From: Kitasatospora sp. NBC_00374
Lineage (GTDB): Bacteria; Actinomycetota; Actinomycetes; Streptomycetales; Streptomycetaceae
DNA length: 64,000 nt
Reading direction: 5' to 3'
Assembly: GCF_041434935.1 (NCBI RefSeq)
Contig: NZ_CP107964.1
Coordinates: forward strand, 806,001 to 870,000
Shown here: piece by piece, positions 22,200-30,974 of the stretch
Position numbering within the stretch: the stretch's first letter is position 1
Layout: the number at the start of each line of letters is the position of its first letter
Translations under genes and position numbers: made by a program
Notes under the pieces: model-generated
What the model was told of the DNA's origin: nothing
Seen by the model: the letters and a program-made list of their open reading frames with translations, nothing else
Database searches by the model: none

Positions 22200-25009
22200 T
22201 GCGGACCAGCGAAGAGGTCTACCACCGGATCCGCTGGGACCAGCGGTTCGACCCGGCCCGGTTCGTGCTCGGCGTCAACGTGCGCGGCGCCGCCCCCAAA
22301 CGGGTGCCGCTGCCCGCCTTCGTCCCGGGCGGGGACATCCCCTGGCACCGGGTGCTGTTCATCGAGGCGGACGGCGAGCCGGTCTGGGACCGGGCCACCG
22401 GGCTGGACCGGCTGGACTCCACCTCCGCCGGCCGGGCCCGGGAGCCGCGGCGGCTGCGGGCGCCGTTCTTCACCGCCCGCACGCCCCACGCGTGGGACGC
22501 CGCGGCGGGCTGGCACCCCGTCACCGGGCCCGTCCGGGGCCGGGCCGCGCCGGCCGCGCTGCGGGTACTGACCTGGAACACCCTCTGGGACCGCTACGAC
22601 AGCGACCGGATCGACACCGCCCGGCGCCGGCCCCTGCTGCTCTCCGCCCTGGAACGCGCCGACGCCGACGTGATCGCCCTGCAGGAGGTCGAGGCGGGGC
22701 TGGTCGCCCTGCTGCTGGCCGCGCCGTGGGTCCGCGCCCGGTACGTCCTGGACACCGACCCGGCCGGACCCGACGTCGACGAGAGCGGCCTGCTGCTGCT
22801 CAGCCGGCTGCCCGTCGGGGAGGCCGGCCGGCACGCCCTCGGCCCGCACAAGGCCGTGGCCGCCGTCACCGTGGAGAGCGCCGCCGGCCCGGTCGTGGTC
22901 GCCACCACCCACCTGAGCAGTGACCACTCCGAGAACGGCGCGGACCGGCGCGAGGCCGAACTGACCCGGCTGGCCGAGGGGCTGGCCGGCCTGGACGGGG
23001 AGGTCGTCCTGGTCGGCGACTTCAACGACGGCGGCGACCGGCCCGCCGCCGCACTGCGTCTGCGCGACGGCTGGAGCCAGGTGCACGGGCGCGGCGACCG
23101 CACGCCCACCTTCGACCCGCACGTCAATCCGCTGGCCGCCGTCTCCTCGCTGTCCGGCCGGGCCTCCCGGCTGGACCGGGTCCTGCTGCGCGGGCCCGGC
23201 CTGCGGGCCACCGCGGCCACCCTGCTCGGCGACTCCCCCACCGACGGCCTGTTCCCCTCGGACCACTACGGCGTGCAGGCCGACCTGACGGCCGGTGACG
23301 TCGAGCCCGGCGCCGTCCTCGACGCCGCGCCGACCGCCCGCACCGCACTGGCCTGGATCCCGCCGGCCGAGCTGTGGCCCGCGATCCAGCAGGTCCGCCA
23401 GCACCACGACCCGCAGCTCGACCGCTGGCCGCCGCACGTGAACCTGCTCTTCGGCTTCGTCCCGGAGGCCGACTTCGCGCAGGCGGCGGAGCTGGTCTCC
23501 ACGGTGGCGGCGCAGCACCCGCCGTTCAGCGCCGTGCTGGACGGCGTCCGCGCCTTCGCCCACCGTCACGAATCGACCCTCTGGCTCGACCCGGCGGCCG
23601 CCGACGCCGCCCCCTGGGCCGCCCTGCACGAGGCCCTGGAGCAGCGCTTCCCGCGCTGCCGCGGCCGCGCCGAGGGGTTCACCCCGCACCTGACGCTGGG
23701 TCGCACCCACGACCCGCGCCGGCTGCTCGGCGAGTTGGGCGCCCGGCTCGGCGGGACGTCCGCCCAGGTCGGCGAGGTGGCGCTGCTCTCGCGGCGCGGG
23801 ACGGAGCCGATGCGGGTACGGGCCACCGTCGCCCTCGGCACGGGCGAGGTGCGGTGGGTCCCCGAGCCCGCCGCCGTCCCGCCGCCGGCCGCCCGTACCC
23901 GGCCGGAGGACGTCCTGCGGACGCTGACGCAGGTGCTCTCGGAGGGCGTGGTGCACCCGGTCGGCTCGCGCCGGCTGGGCTGCGACCTGGCCGGGGCCGA
24001 TCTGGACCTGGTCGCCGCGCTGCCGGGCGACGTGGACCCGGCCCGGCTGCGGGCGCGGGTGGCGGAGGCGGTGCCCGGCGCCGCCGTACGGCAGGTGAAG
24101 GGTGCCCGGGTCCCCGGACTGCGGCTGCTCGTGGACGGGCTGGCGGTGGACCTGGCCGTCGTCGCCACCGGGTCGCTCGGCCCCGCCGAGGCGGTGGCCC
24201 GCCGCACCGAGCTGGGCGAGGCGGCCGCGACGGCGCTCAGCGCGGTCAGCGACGCGGCCGCCGTCCTCGCCGCCACGGCCGGGCACCCGGCGGCCTTCGG
24301 CCGGCTCGCCCGGGAGGTGAAGGCCTGGGCGCGGGCGCGCGGGCTGGACTCGGCGCCGTTCGGCGGGCTTCCCGGCCTGGCCTGGACGGTCATGGCGGCC
24401 CTGACGGCCCGCCGGGCCGAGGAGGGCGAACCCGGCGCGCTGCTGCGGCAGTTCTTCGGTACCTGGGCCGCCTGGGACTGGCGGGAGCCGGTCCGGCTGA
24501 CCACGGGCTCGGACGGACCGGCCGGGACGGGCGCGGCGGTGACGGTCCTGACGCCCACCGAGCCCGTCCGCTCGTGCACCGAGCAGGTCGGCGCGGGCGG
24601 GGGCGACCTGCTGGTCCAGGAGCTCTACCGGGCCTGGGAGATCACCGCCGCGGGCGAGGGTCCGTGGCCCGAGCTGCTCGCCCCGCCGCCGTTGCACCGG
24701 CGGCACGCGGCCTGGGCCGTGCTGACCGTCCGCGGCCGGCCGGGCGAGGAGTTCGACGCCGTGCTCGGCCGGTTCCGGGGCCGGCTGCGGGCGCTGCTCA
24801 CCGCCCTGGAACAGGCCGGGACGGCGGACGCGCACGCCTGGCCCCGGCCGTTCGAGTCGGCCCCGGGATCCGCCCGGTACGCGATCGGCCTGGGCCGCAA
24901 TCCCCCGGACGCGGCGCGCCTCGCGGCGGTCGCGGACGGGTGGCTGGCCGGCGTGCCCGGCGTCGGGATCGCCTGGGCGCAGGGCGGCGAGGTGCCGACC
25001 TTGAGCTGA
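22199..25009 (+). CDS. Multidomain RNA repair protein: MJ1316, EEP phosphatase, 2H phosphoesterase, poly(A)-polymerase-like
   Basis: A 936-residue protein with at least four domains. Residues 5-75: MJ1316 RNA cyclic-end recognition domain (RIRWDQRF, IPWHRVLFIEADGEPVWDR). Residues 121-363: endonuclease/exonuclease/phosphatase fold with N127, QEVE near 162-165, H238, DFND (274-277) and SDH (354-356). Residues 384-555: 2H phosphoesterase with HVNL (413-416) and HLTL (497-500), expected to open 2',3'-cyclic phosphates. Residues 570-935: nucleotidyltransferase with GS (589-590), D601, D603 and D651, then helical and RNA-binding parts as in eukaryote-like poly(A) polymerases. It overlaps the ligase-kinase gene by one base and likely prepares 3' ends for that enzyme. 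Confidence 0.88.
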   Translation: MRTSEEVYHRIRWDQRFDPARFVLGVNVRGAAPKRVPLPAFVPGGDIPWHRVLFIEADGEPVWDRATGLDRLDSTSAGRAREPRRLRAPFFTARTPHAWDAAAGWHPVTGPVRGRAAPAALRVLTWNTLWDRYDSDRIDTARRRPLLLSALERADADVIALQEVEAGLVALLLAAPWVRARYVLDTDPAGPDVDESGLLLLSRLPVGEAGRHALGPHKAVAAVTVESAAGPVVVATTHLSSDHSENGADRREAELTRLAEGLAGLDGEVVLVGDFNDGGDRPAAALRLRDGWSQVHGRGDRTPTFDPHVNPLAAVSSLSGRASRLDRVLLRGPGLRATAATLLGDSPTDGLFPSDHYGVQADLTAGDVEPGAVLDAAPTARTALAWIPPAELWPAIQQVRQHHDPQLDRWPPHVNLLFGFVPEADFAQAAELVSTVAAQHPPFSAVLDGVRAFAHRHESTLWLDPAAADAAPWAALHEALEQRFPRCRGRAEGFTPHLTLGRTHDPRRLLGELGARLGGTSAQVGEVALLSRRGTEPMRVRATVALGTGEVRWVPEPAAVPPPAARTRPEDVLRTLTQVLSEGVVHPVGSRRLGCDLAGADLDLVAALPGDVDPARLRARVAEAVPGAAVRQVKGARVPGLRLLVDGLAVDLAVVATGSLGPAEAVARRTELGEAAATALSAVSDAAAVLAATAGHPAAFGRLAREVKAWARARGLDSAPFGGLPGLAWTVMAALTARRAEEGEPGALLRQFFGTWAAWDWREPVRLTTGSDGPAGTGAAVTVLTPTEPVRSCTEQVGAGGGDLLVQELYRAWEITAAGEGPWPELLAPPPLHRRHAAWAVLTVRGRPGEEFDAVLGRFRGRLRALLTALEQAGTADAHAWPRPFESAPGSARYAIGLGRNPPDAARLAAVADGWLAGVPGVGIAWAQGGEVPTLS

Positions 25010-25017
25010 CGCGAAGG

Positions 25018-25044
25018 GGCCCGCACCCCGGGGGGGTGCGGGCC
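25018..25044. terminator. Terminator between the RNA repair operon and NlpC/P60 gene
   Basis: GGCCCGCACCCC (25018-25029) pairs with GGGGTGCGGGCC (25033-25044), between convergent stop codons. Confidence 0.78.
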
Positions 25045-25066
25045 AGACGGACGGGGAGGTCGGTGG

Positions 25067-25954
25067 TCAGGGACGGCCGAGGTGGGTCGGGTAGTACCCA
25101 CTGCTCAGGGTGGAGATACGGATCTTGGTGCCCGGTCGGGCCGCCTCGACGTACTGGTTGTTGCCGAGGTAGATGGCCACGTGCTCGATGTCCGCGGCCT
25201 TGCCGGTCACCGACCAGAACAGCAGGTCACCGCGGCGCAGGCTCGACGAACTGATCGGGGTGGTCGCGGCGTACTGGTCGTTGGCGACCCGCGGCAGGCT
25301 GACGCCCGCTCTGCGGTAGGCCTGCTGGACCAGCCCGGAGCAGTCGTAGCCGTCGGGCCCGTTGCCGCCCCAGATGAAGGGCAGGCCGACCTCGCCGAGC
25401 GCGAACTGGACCGCCGCCTCGTAGGAGCCCGCGGCCGCGGACGAGCCGCCGCTGCCCGAGCTGCCGGAGCTTCCGGTGCCGCCGCCGATCCGGCTGAGGT
25501 AGACGTCGTAGTGGGTCGTCCAGCGCCAGGCACCCGCACTGTTCTTGAACCAGTACTTCGAACCGTCCCAGCCCTGCTTGATCCCGCCACTGCCCGAGCC
25601 GCCGGAGCTTCCGGTGCCGCCGCCGATCCGGCTGAGGTAGACGTCGTAGTGGGTCGTCCAGCGCCAGGCACCCGCGCTGTTCTTGAACCAGTACTTCGAA
25701 CCGTCCCAGCCGCTGTGCGCGGGAGCGGGTTCGGCACTGGCGCCGACCGCCCCGCCGAGGCTGATCGCACTCGCGCCTGCCAGCACGGCGGCGGCCAGGC
25801 CGACCCGGCGCACGATCCGCCTGGCGCGGCCCGGTCCGGGGCGGTCCGCCTCGCGGGGCGGCTGCGGGTGACGATCGGCCGGTATCGCCCGGACCTGAGT
25901 GGGGGCTGACTCCGTTTCGGCCATGGCCGGGACGATGGTGTTGTTCTTGTCCAT
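25067..25954 (-). CDS. Secreted NlpC/P60 peptidoglycan hydrolase with duplicated N-terminal repeat
   Basis: A 295-residue cell-wall endopeptidase. After a long basic N-region comes a hydrophobic signal segment (about 52-72, ending GASAEPAPAH). Two near-identical repeats (83-118 and 129-164), each opening GWDGSKYWFKNSAGAWRW and ending in SRIGGGTGSSG, are joined by Gly/Ser linkers and probably bind the wall. The NlpC/P60 domain (175-295) has catalytic C205 in YDCSGLV and H258 in IEHVAIYLG; it cleaves D-Glu/gamma-DAP-type stem-peptide bonds. The ATG at 25954 is used; a GTG at 25963 or an ATG at 25924 are possible, since no clear ribosome site decides. Confidence 0.88.
   Translation of the reverse strand: MDKNNTIVPAMAETESAPTQVRAIPADRHPQPPREADRPGPGRARRIVRRVGLAAAVLAGASAISLGGAVGASAEPAPAHSGWDGSKYWFKNSAGAWRWTTHYDVYLSRIGGGTGSSGGSGSGGIKQGWDGSKYWFKNSAGAWRWTTHYDVYLSRIGGGTGSSGSSGSGGSSAAAGSYEAAVQFALGEVGLPFIWGGNGPDGYDCSGLVQQAYRRAGVSLPRVANDQYAATTPISSSSLRRGDLLFWSVTGKAADIEHVAIYLGNNQYVEAARPGTKIRISTLSSGYYPTHLGRP
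25463..25711 (-). repeat. Two 111-bp tandem direct repeats inside the NlpC/P60 gene
   Basis: Segments 25463-25573 and 25601-25711 differ at a single base (GCACT versus GCGCT) and are offset by 138 bp, which is 46 codons, so the frame is kept. The near identity at DNA level, including synonymous positions, indicates a recent duplication or gene conversion. Confidence 0.9.
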
Positions 25955-26140
25955 GGCAGCCACGCTAAGCAGATCTGACGCCCCCTCGCCTCGTGGTGTC
26001 CGCCGAGGGAGGGTTCACGCATGGTGATCGAACCGTCACGCCCCCTGTACGAGGGCCCCACAATGTGATGGCATGGACACGCCAATCAACGGGTCGCCGA
26101 GTGGGCGATCCGGGCTCAGGAACGATCGGAAGGAACGCCC

Positions 26141-26779
26141 ATGATGCTCCGTCTGCTGGCTGCCGCCGGCGTCGCCGCCTCAGTGCTCGGCTCACCGATC
26201 TTCGGCAACGGATCGACGCCGCCCCCGCCGGACAAGATCGTCATCGATGTGGCGACGGTCAACGGCTCCGGTTGCCCGGCCGGCACCGCCGCCATCGCGG
26301 TCTCCCCCGACAACACCGCCTTCACCGTGACCTACAGCAACTACCTCGCCCAGGTCGGCCTCGGCTCCAAGCCCACCGACTTCCGGAAGAACTGTCAGCT
26401 CAACCTCAACGTCCACGTCCCGCAGGGCTTCACCTACGCCATCGCCTCCGCCGACTACCGCGGCTACGCCCACCTGGAGAAGGGCGCCACCGCCGTCCAG
26501 CGGGCGAACTACTACTTCCAGGGCTCACCCCAGACCGCCTCGCTGAACCACCAGTTCAAGGGGCCGGTGGACGACAGCTGGCAGGCCACCGATTCGGTCG
26601 AGGTCGCCGCCCTCGTCTGGTCGCCCTGCGGCGAGCTCCGCAACTTCAACATCAACACCGAGCTGCGGGTGAACGCCGGCACCTCCGACCCGTCGAAGAC
26701 CACCAGCTTCATGACCATGGACTCCACGGACGGCGACATCAACACCGTCTACCACCTGGCCTGGAAGACCTGCCCCTGA
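26141..26779 (+). CDS. Secreted DUF4360 protein
   Basis: A 212-residue exported protein. A signal peptide (MMLRLLAAAGVAASVLGSP) is followed by the DUF4360 domain: TVNGSGCPAGTAAIAVSPDN, FRKNCQLNLNVHVPQGF, DYRGYAHLEKGA and the C-terminal HLAWKTCP. Four conserved cysteines probably form two disulfides. DUF4360 proteins are widespread in streptomycetes and fungi and have no established function; wall association is likely. AAGGAA lies upstream of the ATG. The gene stands alone and is divergent from the NlpC/P60 gene across 186 bp. Confidence 0.88.
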   Translation: MMLRLLAAAGVAASVLGSPIFGNGSTPPPPDKIVIDVATVNGSGCPAGTAAIAVSPDNTAFTVTYSNYLAQVGLGSKPTDFRKNCQLNLNVHVPQGFTYAIASADYRGYAHLEKGATAVQRANYYFQGSPQTASLNHQFKGPVDDSWQATDSVEVAALVWSPCGELRNFNINTELRVNAGTSDPSKTTSFMTMDSTDGDINTVYHLAWKTCP

Positions 26780-26885
26780 CCCACCGACACCCGGGCACGA
26801 CCACGCCGCGACCGATCGCCCGGCCACCCGTGACAGGATGACCGGCACACGCGCGGGCCTGCTGCGCGGGACGGAGGACGCGGCG

Positions 26886-27875
26886 GTGAACCGGGACAGC
26901 ACCACCCCACGGCGAGCGGTGTTCGGCAGTTGGCCGACGCCGCTGGAGCCCGCCCCGAGGCTGGCCCGCGCGCTCGGCCTCGGGGCGGACGACCTGTGGG
27001 TCAAGCGGGACGACCTGACCGGCCTCGGCGGCGGCGGGAACAAGGTCCGCAAGCTGGAGTGGCTCTGCGGCGCGGCCCTGGCCGACGGCGCCACCGCGCT
27101 GGTGACCACCGGCGGACCGCAGAGCAACCACGCCCGGCTGACCGCCGCCGCCGGGGCCCGGCTCGGGCTCGACGTGGTCCTGGTACTGGCCGGCGCCCCC
27201 GGGTCCTCGACCTCGGGGAACCTCGCGCTCGACGGGCTCCTCGGCGCCACCGTGGTCTGGGCCGGCGCGGCCGGCCCGTCCGAGCTCGGCTCCGCCGCCG
27301 AGCAGGCCGCCGAGGAGCTGCGGAAGAGCGGCGCCGTCCCCGCGGTGATCCCGTTCGGCGGCTCCAGCGTGCTGGGCGCGCACGGCTACGCCGAGTGCGG
27401 CGCCGAACTCCTCGACCAGGCCCCGGACCTGGCGACCGTGGTGACCGCACTCGGCTCCGGCGGCACCATGGCCGGCCTGATCGACCCGCTCGGCGCGGAG
27501 CGGGTGCTCGGCGTCCACTGCGGCGCCGTCCCCGACCCGGCCGGCACGGTCTCCGAGCTGGCCTCCGGCCTGACCGGCAGCCACTGCCCGCCGGAGAGCC
27601 TGCGGGTGAGGCTCGACCAGGTCGGCGCCGGGTACGGGGCGCTGACCGAACCCGTGATGGCCGCCATGACGCTGGCCGCCCGCACCGAAGGCCTGATCCT
27701 CGACCCGACCTACACCGGGCGCGCCATGGCCGGGCTGATCGCCGCCGTCGAGGAGGGCGACATCCGCGCCGGTCAGCGCACCGTCTTCCTGCACACCGGC
27801 GGCCTGCCCGGGCTCTTCGGCCACCCCGCGGCAGTCGCCCGCGCGCAGGCCGCGACCGGCACCGACGGGCCGTAA
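26886..27875 (+). CDS. PLP-dependent D-cysteine desulfhydrase / ACC deaminase family enzyme
   Basis: A 329-residue fold-type II PLP enzyme. The cofactor lysine is K53 in GGGGNKVRKLEW, followed by TGGPQSNHARLTA, the phosphate-binding loop GSGGTMAGL and the late LDPTYTGRAMAGLI. These phrases fit the D-cysteine desulfhydrase/1-aminocyclopropane-1-carboxylate deaminase family, which degrades small D- or cyclic amino acids. The GTG at 26886 is preferred because GGAGG lies about nine bases upstream; an ATG at 26838 gives 16 extra residues. ACC deaminase and D-cysteine desulfhydrase cannot be told apart with certainty by eye. It converges on the amidase gene 11 bp away. Confidence 0.85.
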   Translation: MNRDSTTPRRAVFGSWPTPLEPAPRLARALGLGADDLWVKRDDLTGLGGGGNKVRKLEWLCGAALADGATALVTTGGPQSNHARLTAAAGARLGLDVVLVLAGAPGSSTSGNLALDGLLGATVVWAGAAGPSELGSAAEQAAEELRKSGAVPAVIPFGGSSVLGAHGYAECGAELLDQAPDLATVVTALGSGGTMAGLIDPLGAERVLGVHCGAVPDPAGTVSELASGLTGSHCPPESLRVRLDQVGAGYGALTEPVMAAMTLAARTEGLILDPTYTGRAMAGLIAAVEEGDIRAGQRTVFLHTGGLPGLFGHPAAVARAQAATGTDGP

Positions 27876-27885
27876 CGGCACGCCG

Positions 27886-29244
27886 TCACACCGCCGGGTC
27901 CGGCGCCGTCCGCGGCCAGGGCCGGCGGTGTTCGAGCTCGGCCGCCAGCGCGAGCAGCAGGCGCTCGCCACCGGGCGGTGCCACCAACTGGACGGACAGC
28001 GGCAGACCGCGTACCGCGGCCGGGTCGTGCACCGGCAGGACGAGCGCGGGCCAGCCGGCCAGGTTCCAGGGATGGCTGAACGGGGCGTAGCGGATGTTGG
28101 ACAGCACGTTGGCCGCCCAGCCCCGGGTGTGCCAGCGGGCCGCGGGCGGCGCCGGGTGGGCGAGGGCCGGGGTGACCAGCACGTCGTGCCGGGTGAAGAA
28201 CTGCTCCAGCAGCGCCTGCCAGCGGGCGCGCTGACCGGCCCGGATCAGGCCCGTGCGGTGGACGGCCCGGCCCAGTGCGGCGTGCCGGCGGGTCCGCGGG
28301 TTCAGCAGCGCGGGGTCGAGCGGGCGGGCGTCGTCGGCGGTGCCCGCCAGCCACCGGGCGACCGACGCGGCGCCCAGCCAGGCCGGGTAGCGGACCTCGT
28401 CGGCCGCGACCCGGTGCCCGGCGGCCGCCAGGTGCCGACCGGTGTCGTGCACGGCCTCGGCGCAGGCGACGTCGACCGGCAGGCCCGGTGCGGTTTGCCC
28501 GGTGGACAGTGCGACGCGCAGCGGCCGCGGCTGCGCCGCCGACCGCTCGGCCGGGCCCGCGAGCACGTCCAGGAGCAGCGCCGCGTCGGCCGCGCAGGTG
28601 GCTATCGGGCCGTTCTCGGCCATCCCCGACCAGTCGTCGACCCCGAGCCCGGCGGGCACCACGCCCCGGCCGGGCTTGAGGCCGAGCACGCCGCAGTTGG
28701 CGGACGGGATGCGGATGGAGCCCATGCCGTCGTTGCCGAGGGCGATCGGCACCAGGCCCGCCGCGACGGCCGCGGCGCTGCCGCCGGAGGAGCCGCCCGC
28801 GCTGCGGGAGAGGTTCCAGGGGTTGCGGGTGGTGCCGTAGACGCTGTCCGTGGTGCCGAAGACGCAGAGTTCGGGGACGGCGGTGAGGCCGACCACGATC
28901 GCCCCGGCCGCGCGCAGACGGCGGACCGTCTCGTGGTCGGCGGCCGCCGGGGTGGCGGGGGTGGCGGCCGAGCCGTTGCGGGTCGCCTCGCCCTCGACCG
29001 GCAGGTTGTCCTTGACGGCGACCGGCACACCGGCGAGCGGGAGCGCGGCGAGGTCGGGGCGGTCGGCGAGGGCGTCGGCGTCGTGCAGGGCACGTTCGGC
29101 CAGGACCTTGCGGAAGGCGCCGAGGTGCGGGTCGAGGCGCTCGATCCGGGCCAGGTGTTCGGCGACCACCTCACGGGGTGTCACCTTGCCCGCCCTGACG
29201 GCCTCGGCCGTCTCGGTGGCCGTCCGCCCGGTCCAGCCCGTCAT
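27886..29244 (-). CDS. Amidase-signature family amidase
   Basis: A 452-residue amidase-signature enzyme. The Ser-cisSer-Lys triad is visible: K78 in VAVKDN, the cis-serine around 152-153 in GGSSGGSAAAV and the nucleophile S176 in GNDGMGSIRIP. Such enzymes hydrolyse amides of unknown range in the cytoplasm. GGGGGAG precedes the ATG at 29244. It differs from GatA in lacking neighbouring gatB/gatC and in the sequence around the nucleophile, so a tRNA amidotransferase role is unlikely. No partner is adjacent on the same strand. Confidence 0.9.
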   Translation of the reverse strand: MTGWTGRTATETAEAVRAGKVTPREVVAEHLARIERLDPHLGAFRKVLAERALHDADALADRPDLAALPLAGVPVAVKDNLPVEGEATRNGSAATPATPAAADHETVRRLRAAGAIVVGLTAVPELCVFGTTDSVYGTTRNPWNLSRSAGGSSGGSAAAVAAGLVPIALGNDGMGSIRIPSANCGVLGLKPGRGVVPAGLGVDDWSGMAENGPIATCAADAALLLDVLAGPAERSAAQPRPLRVALSTGQTAPGLPVDVACAEAVHDTGRHLAAAGHRVAADEVRYPAWLGAASVARWLAGTADDARPLDPALLNPRTRRHAALGRAVHRTGLIRAGQRARWQALLEQFFTRHDVLVTPALAHPAPPAARWHTRGWAANVLSNIRYAPFSHPWNLAGWPALVLPVHDPAAVRGLPLSVQLVAPPGGERLLLALAAELEHRRPWPRTAPDPAV

Positions 29245-29378
29245 CGCCGCTCCCCCGTCATCGCCGCTCCCCCGCCGTCGCCCGCAGTCGTCTGCCGTGG
29301 CCCGTCCGTCCCCGGTCGGACACCGCCCGTCACCCTAGTCAGCGGTTGCGGGGCCGGACAAGGGTGCCGGTAGCCGGT

Positions 29379-30689
29379 TCAGGCCGCGGGCTGCGGCTCC
29401 TGGGCGTGCTCGGGGACGATCCGGTGCAGGCCCTTGCGGTCGTAGTAGGCGGTCATCGCGAAGCCGAAGGCGAGGGCGGCGACCACGCCCACGCCGATCA
29501 TGATCCAGGCGCGGGTGAGGCCGGCGTCGGCCCGGGCGTCGAAGTAGAGGATGGCGCGGACGCCGTCGGTGAGCTGGCGCATCGGCTCGAACCAGGAGAG
29601 CACCCGGTAGAAGTCCGGCAGGGCCTGCAGCGGGACCGTCGCACCCGACGAGGGCAGCGAGAGCGCGATGAACACGAACATGCTGATCAGCTGGCCGATC
29701 CCGCCGAACGCGGCCAGCAGTGCCTGGACGCCGAGCCCCACCGCCGCCGAGGCGCAGACCGAGAAGACCCACAGCAGCGGCAGGTGCGAGGCGTCCATGC
29801 CGAGGATGACCACGCAGGACAGCATGATCAGACTGGACGTCAGGAGCGACAGGACGACGGACATCGTGCAGGTGACGGCGAGGGTCTGGGTGCGGCTGAT
29901 CGGGACGGTCGGCAGCTGGGTGCGCATCGGTCCGAGCTCGCTCGCCGCGTAGCCGAGGGAGACGTCGACCCCGTTGGCGATCACGTTGGCGCCCAGGAAT
30001 CCGGCCAGGACCAGCAGCAGGGTGTAGTAGAAGGCGGTCAGGCCGAGGCCGCTGTGGGTGCCGATCGGGTGGCCGACCGCGGTGTCGACCGTGACCGGGT
30101 CGGCCAGCTGGATCCGCGCGGCGTTGACGGCCGAGGCACCCTGGTCGGGCAGCCGGGCGGTGAGGGTCCGGCCGAGCTCCAACGAGGAGACGTGGGCGGC
30201 CTGCTGGGCGATCGAGGTCGCCAGCGAGGACGCCAGGCTGCCCGCGCCCGGGTTGGTGAACACCGTCATGGTCGGCCGGGCCGGATCCGGCTGCCCGGTG
30301 GCGCCGAGCGCGGCGATCGCCGCCGTGAAACCGGGGCGGACCTCCAGAACGGCGTACAGCTTCCCGGAGGCCAGGCCCTCCTGGGCGCCGGCCTCGTCCA
30401 GCTGCCGCCAGGAGATCTGCTCGCCGAGGTCGGGGGCGGCGGCGATGGCGGCCGTGGTGCGGGCGCCCAGGTTGGTCGGCTCACCGGCGACCACGGCGCC
30501 CTGGTCGGCGTTGACCAGGCCGATCGGGAGCCGGTGCAGGTCGCCGCGCGGGTTGAGGATGCCGCCCATGTAGACCAGTGAGAGGAGCAGCGCCAGCAAT
30601 CCGACGAGGACGGTCGGCAGCATCCAGATCCGGGGATTGCGCAGCACCTGCCGGGCGGTGGCCCGGCGTACGGGGTGGTTCGAGGACAT
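29379..30689 (-). CDS. YhgE/ABC-2-type membrane protein
   Basis: A 436-residue membrane protein. One N-terminal helix (WMLPTVLVGLLALLLSLVYMG) leads to a large extracytoplasmic region with LPIGLVNADQGAV, FTNPGAGSLASSLA and DPVTVDTAVGHP, followed by five to six helices in the C-terminal half. This is the layout of YhgE/Pip-like and ABC-2-type permeases. No ATP-binding partner is adjacent, so the transported substrate, if any, is unknown; the family is also linked to type VII secretion and phage infection proteins. GGGAG precedes the ATG at 30689. The C-terminal tail is cytosolic and rich in Glu, Pro and Ala. Confidence 0.82.
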   Translation of the reverse strand: MSSNHPVRRATARQVLRNPRIWMLPTVLVGLLALLLSLVYMGGILNPRGDLHRLPIGLVNADQGAVVAGEPTNLGARTTAAIAAAPDLGEQISWRQLDEAGAQEGLASGKLYAVLEVRPGFTAAIAALGATGQPDPARPTMTVFTNPGAGSLASSLATSIAQQAAHVSSLELGRTLTARLPDQGASAVNAARIQLADPVTVDTAVGHPIGTHSGLGLTAFYYTLLLVLAGFLGANVIANGVDVSLGYAASELGPMRTQLPTVPISRTQTLAVTCTMSVVLSLLTSSLIMLSCVVILGMDASHLPLLWVFSVCASAAVGLGVQALLAAFGGIGQLISMFVFIALSLPSSGATVPLQALPDFYRVLSWFEPMRQLTDGVRAILYFDARADAGLTRAWIMIGVGVVAALAFGFAMTAYYDRKGLHRIVPEHAQEPQPAA

Positions 30690-30896
30690 GGTTCTCCCGG
30701 AGGCGGCGATGATCGCACAGACCCGCAAATTATCCGAAACCGGGCGTGACGACCCGTCGCCTCGCCCACCCGGCCCTCAGCCCGCGGTGCCCGCCCGACG
30801 TCCGGCCCGGCATACGGCCCGGCGTACGGCCCGGCGTCCTGGTCCGGCGGCGCACCCGATGGGACGAACACCGCCCAGGGGCCCGCTCTCCCCTGC

Positions 30897-30902
30897 GATA
30901 CT
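30897..30902 (+). promoter_or_regulatory. Candidate -10 hexamer before the LD-carboxypeptidase operon
   Basis: GATACT is followed by seven bases and an ATG at 30910 that opens a 22-codon frame ending inside the start codon of the next gene. No good -35 is visible. Confidence 0.3.
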
Positions 30903-30974
30903 GCGACGCATGGAGAACGAACGACCGGCGGCCGGCGGGCTCGGGCGGGCGGACTCGGCGGAAGGCCCGCGCCG

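Noticed and set aside
22109..24835. A 908-codon open frame antisense to the RNA repair gene
   Set aside because: It is a GC-driven shadow: no start site, no domain pattern, and the plus strand encodes intact catalytic motifs.
25463..25711. Repeat pair considered as a mobile element
   Set aside because: It is in frame inside a gene, has no terminal inverted repeats and no transposase.
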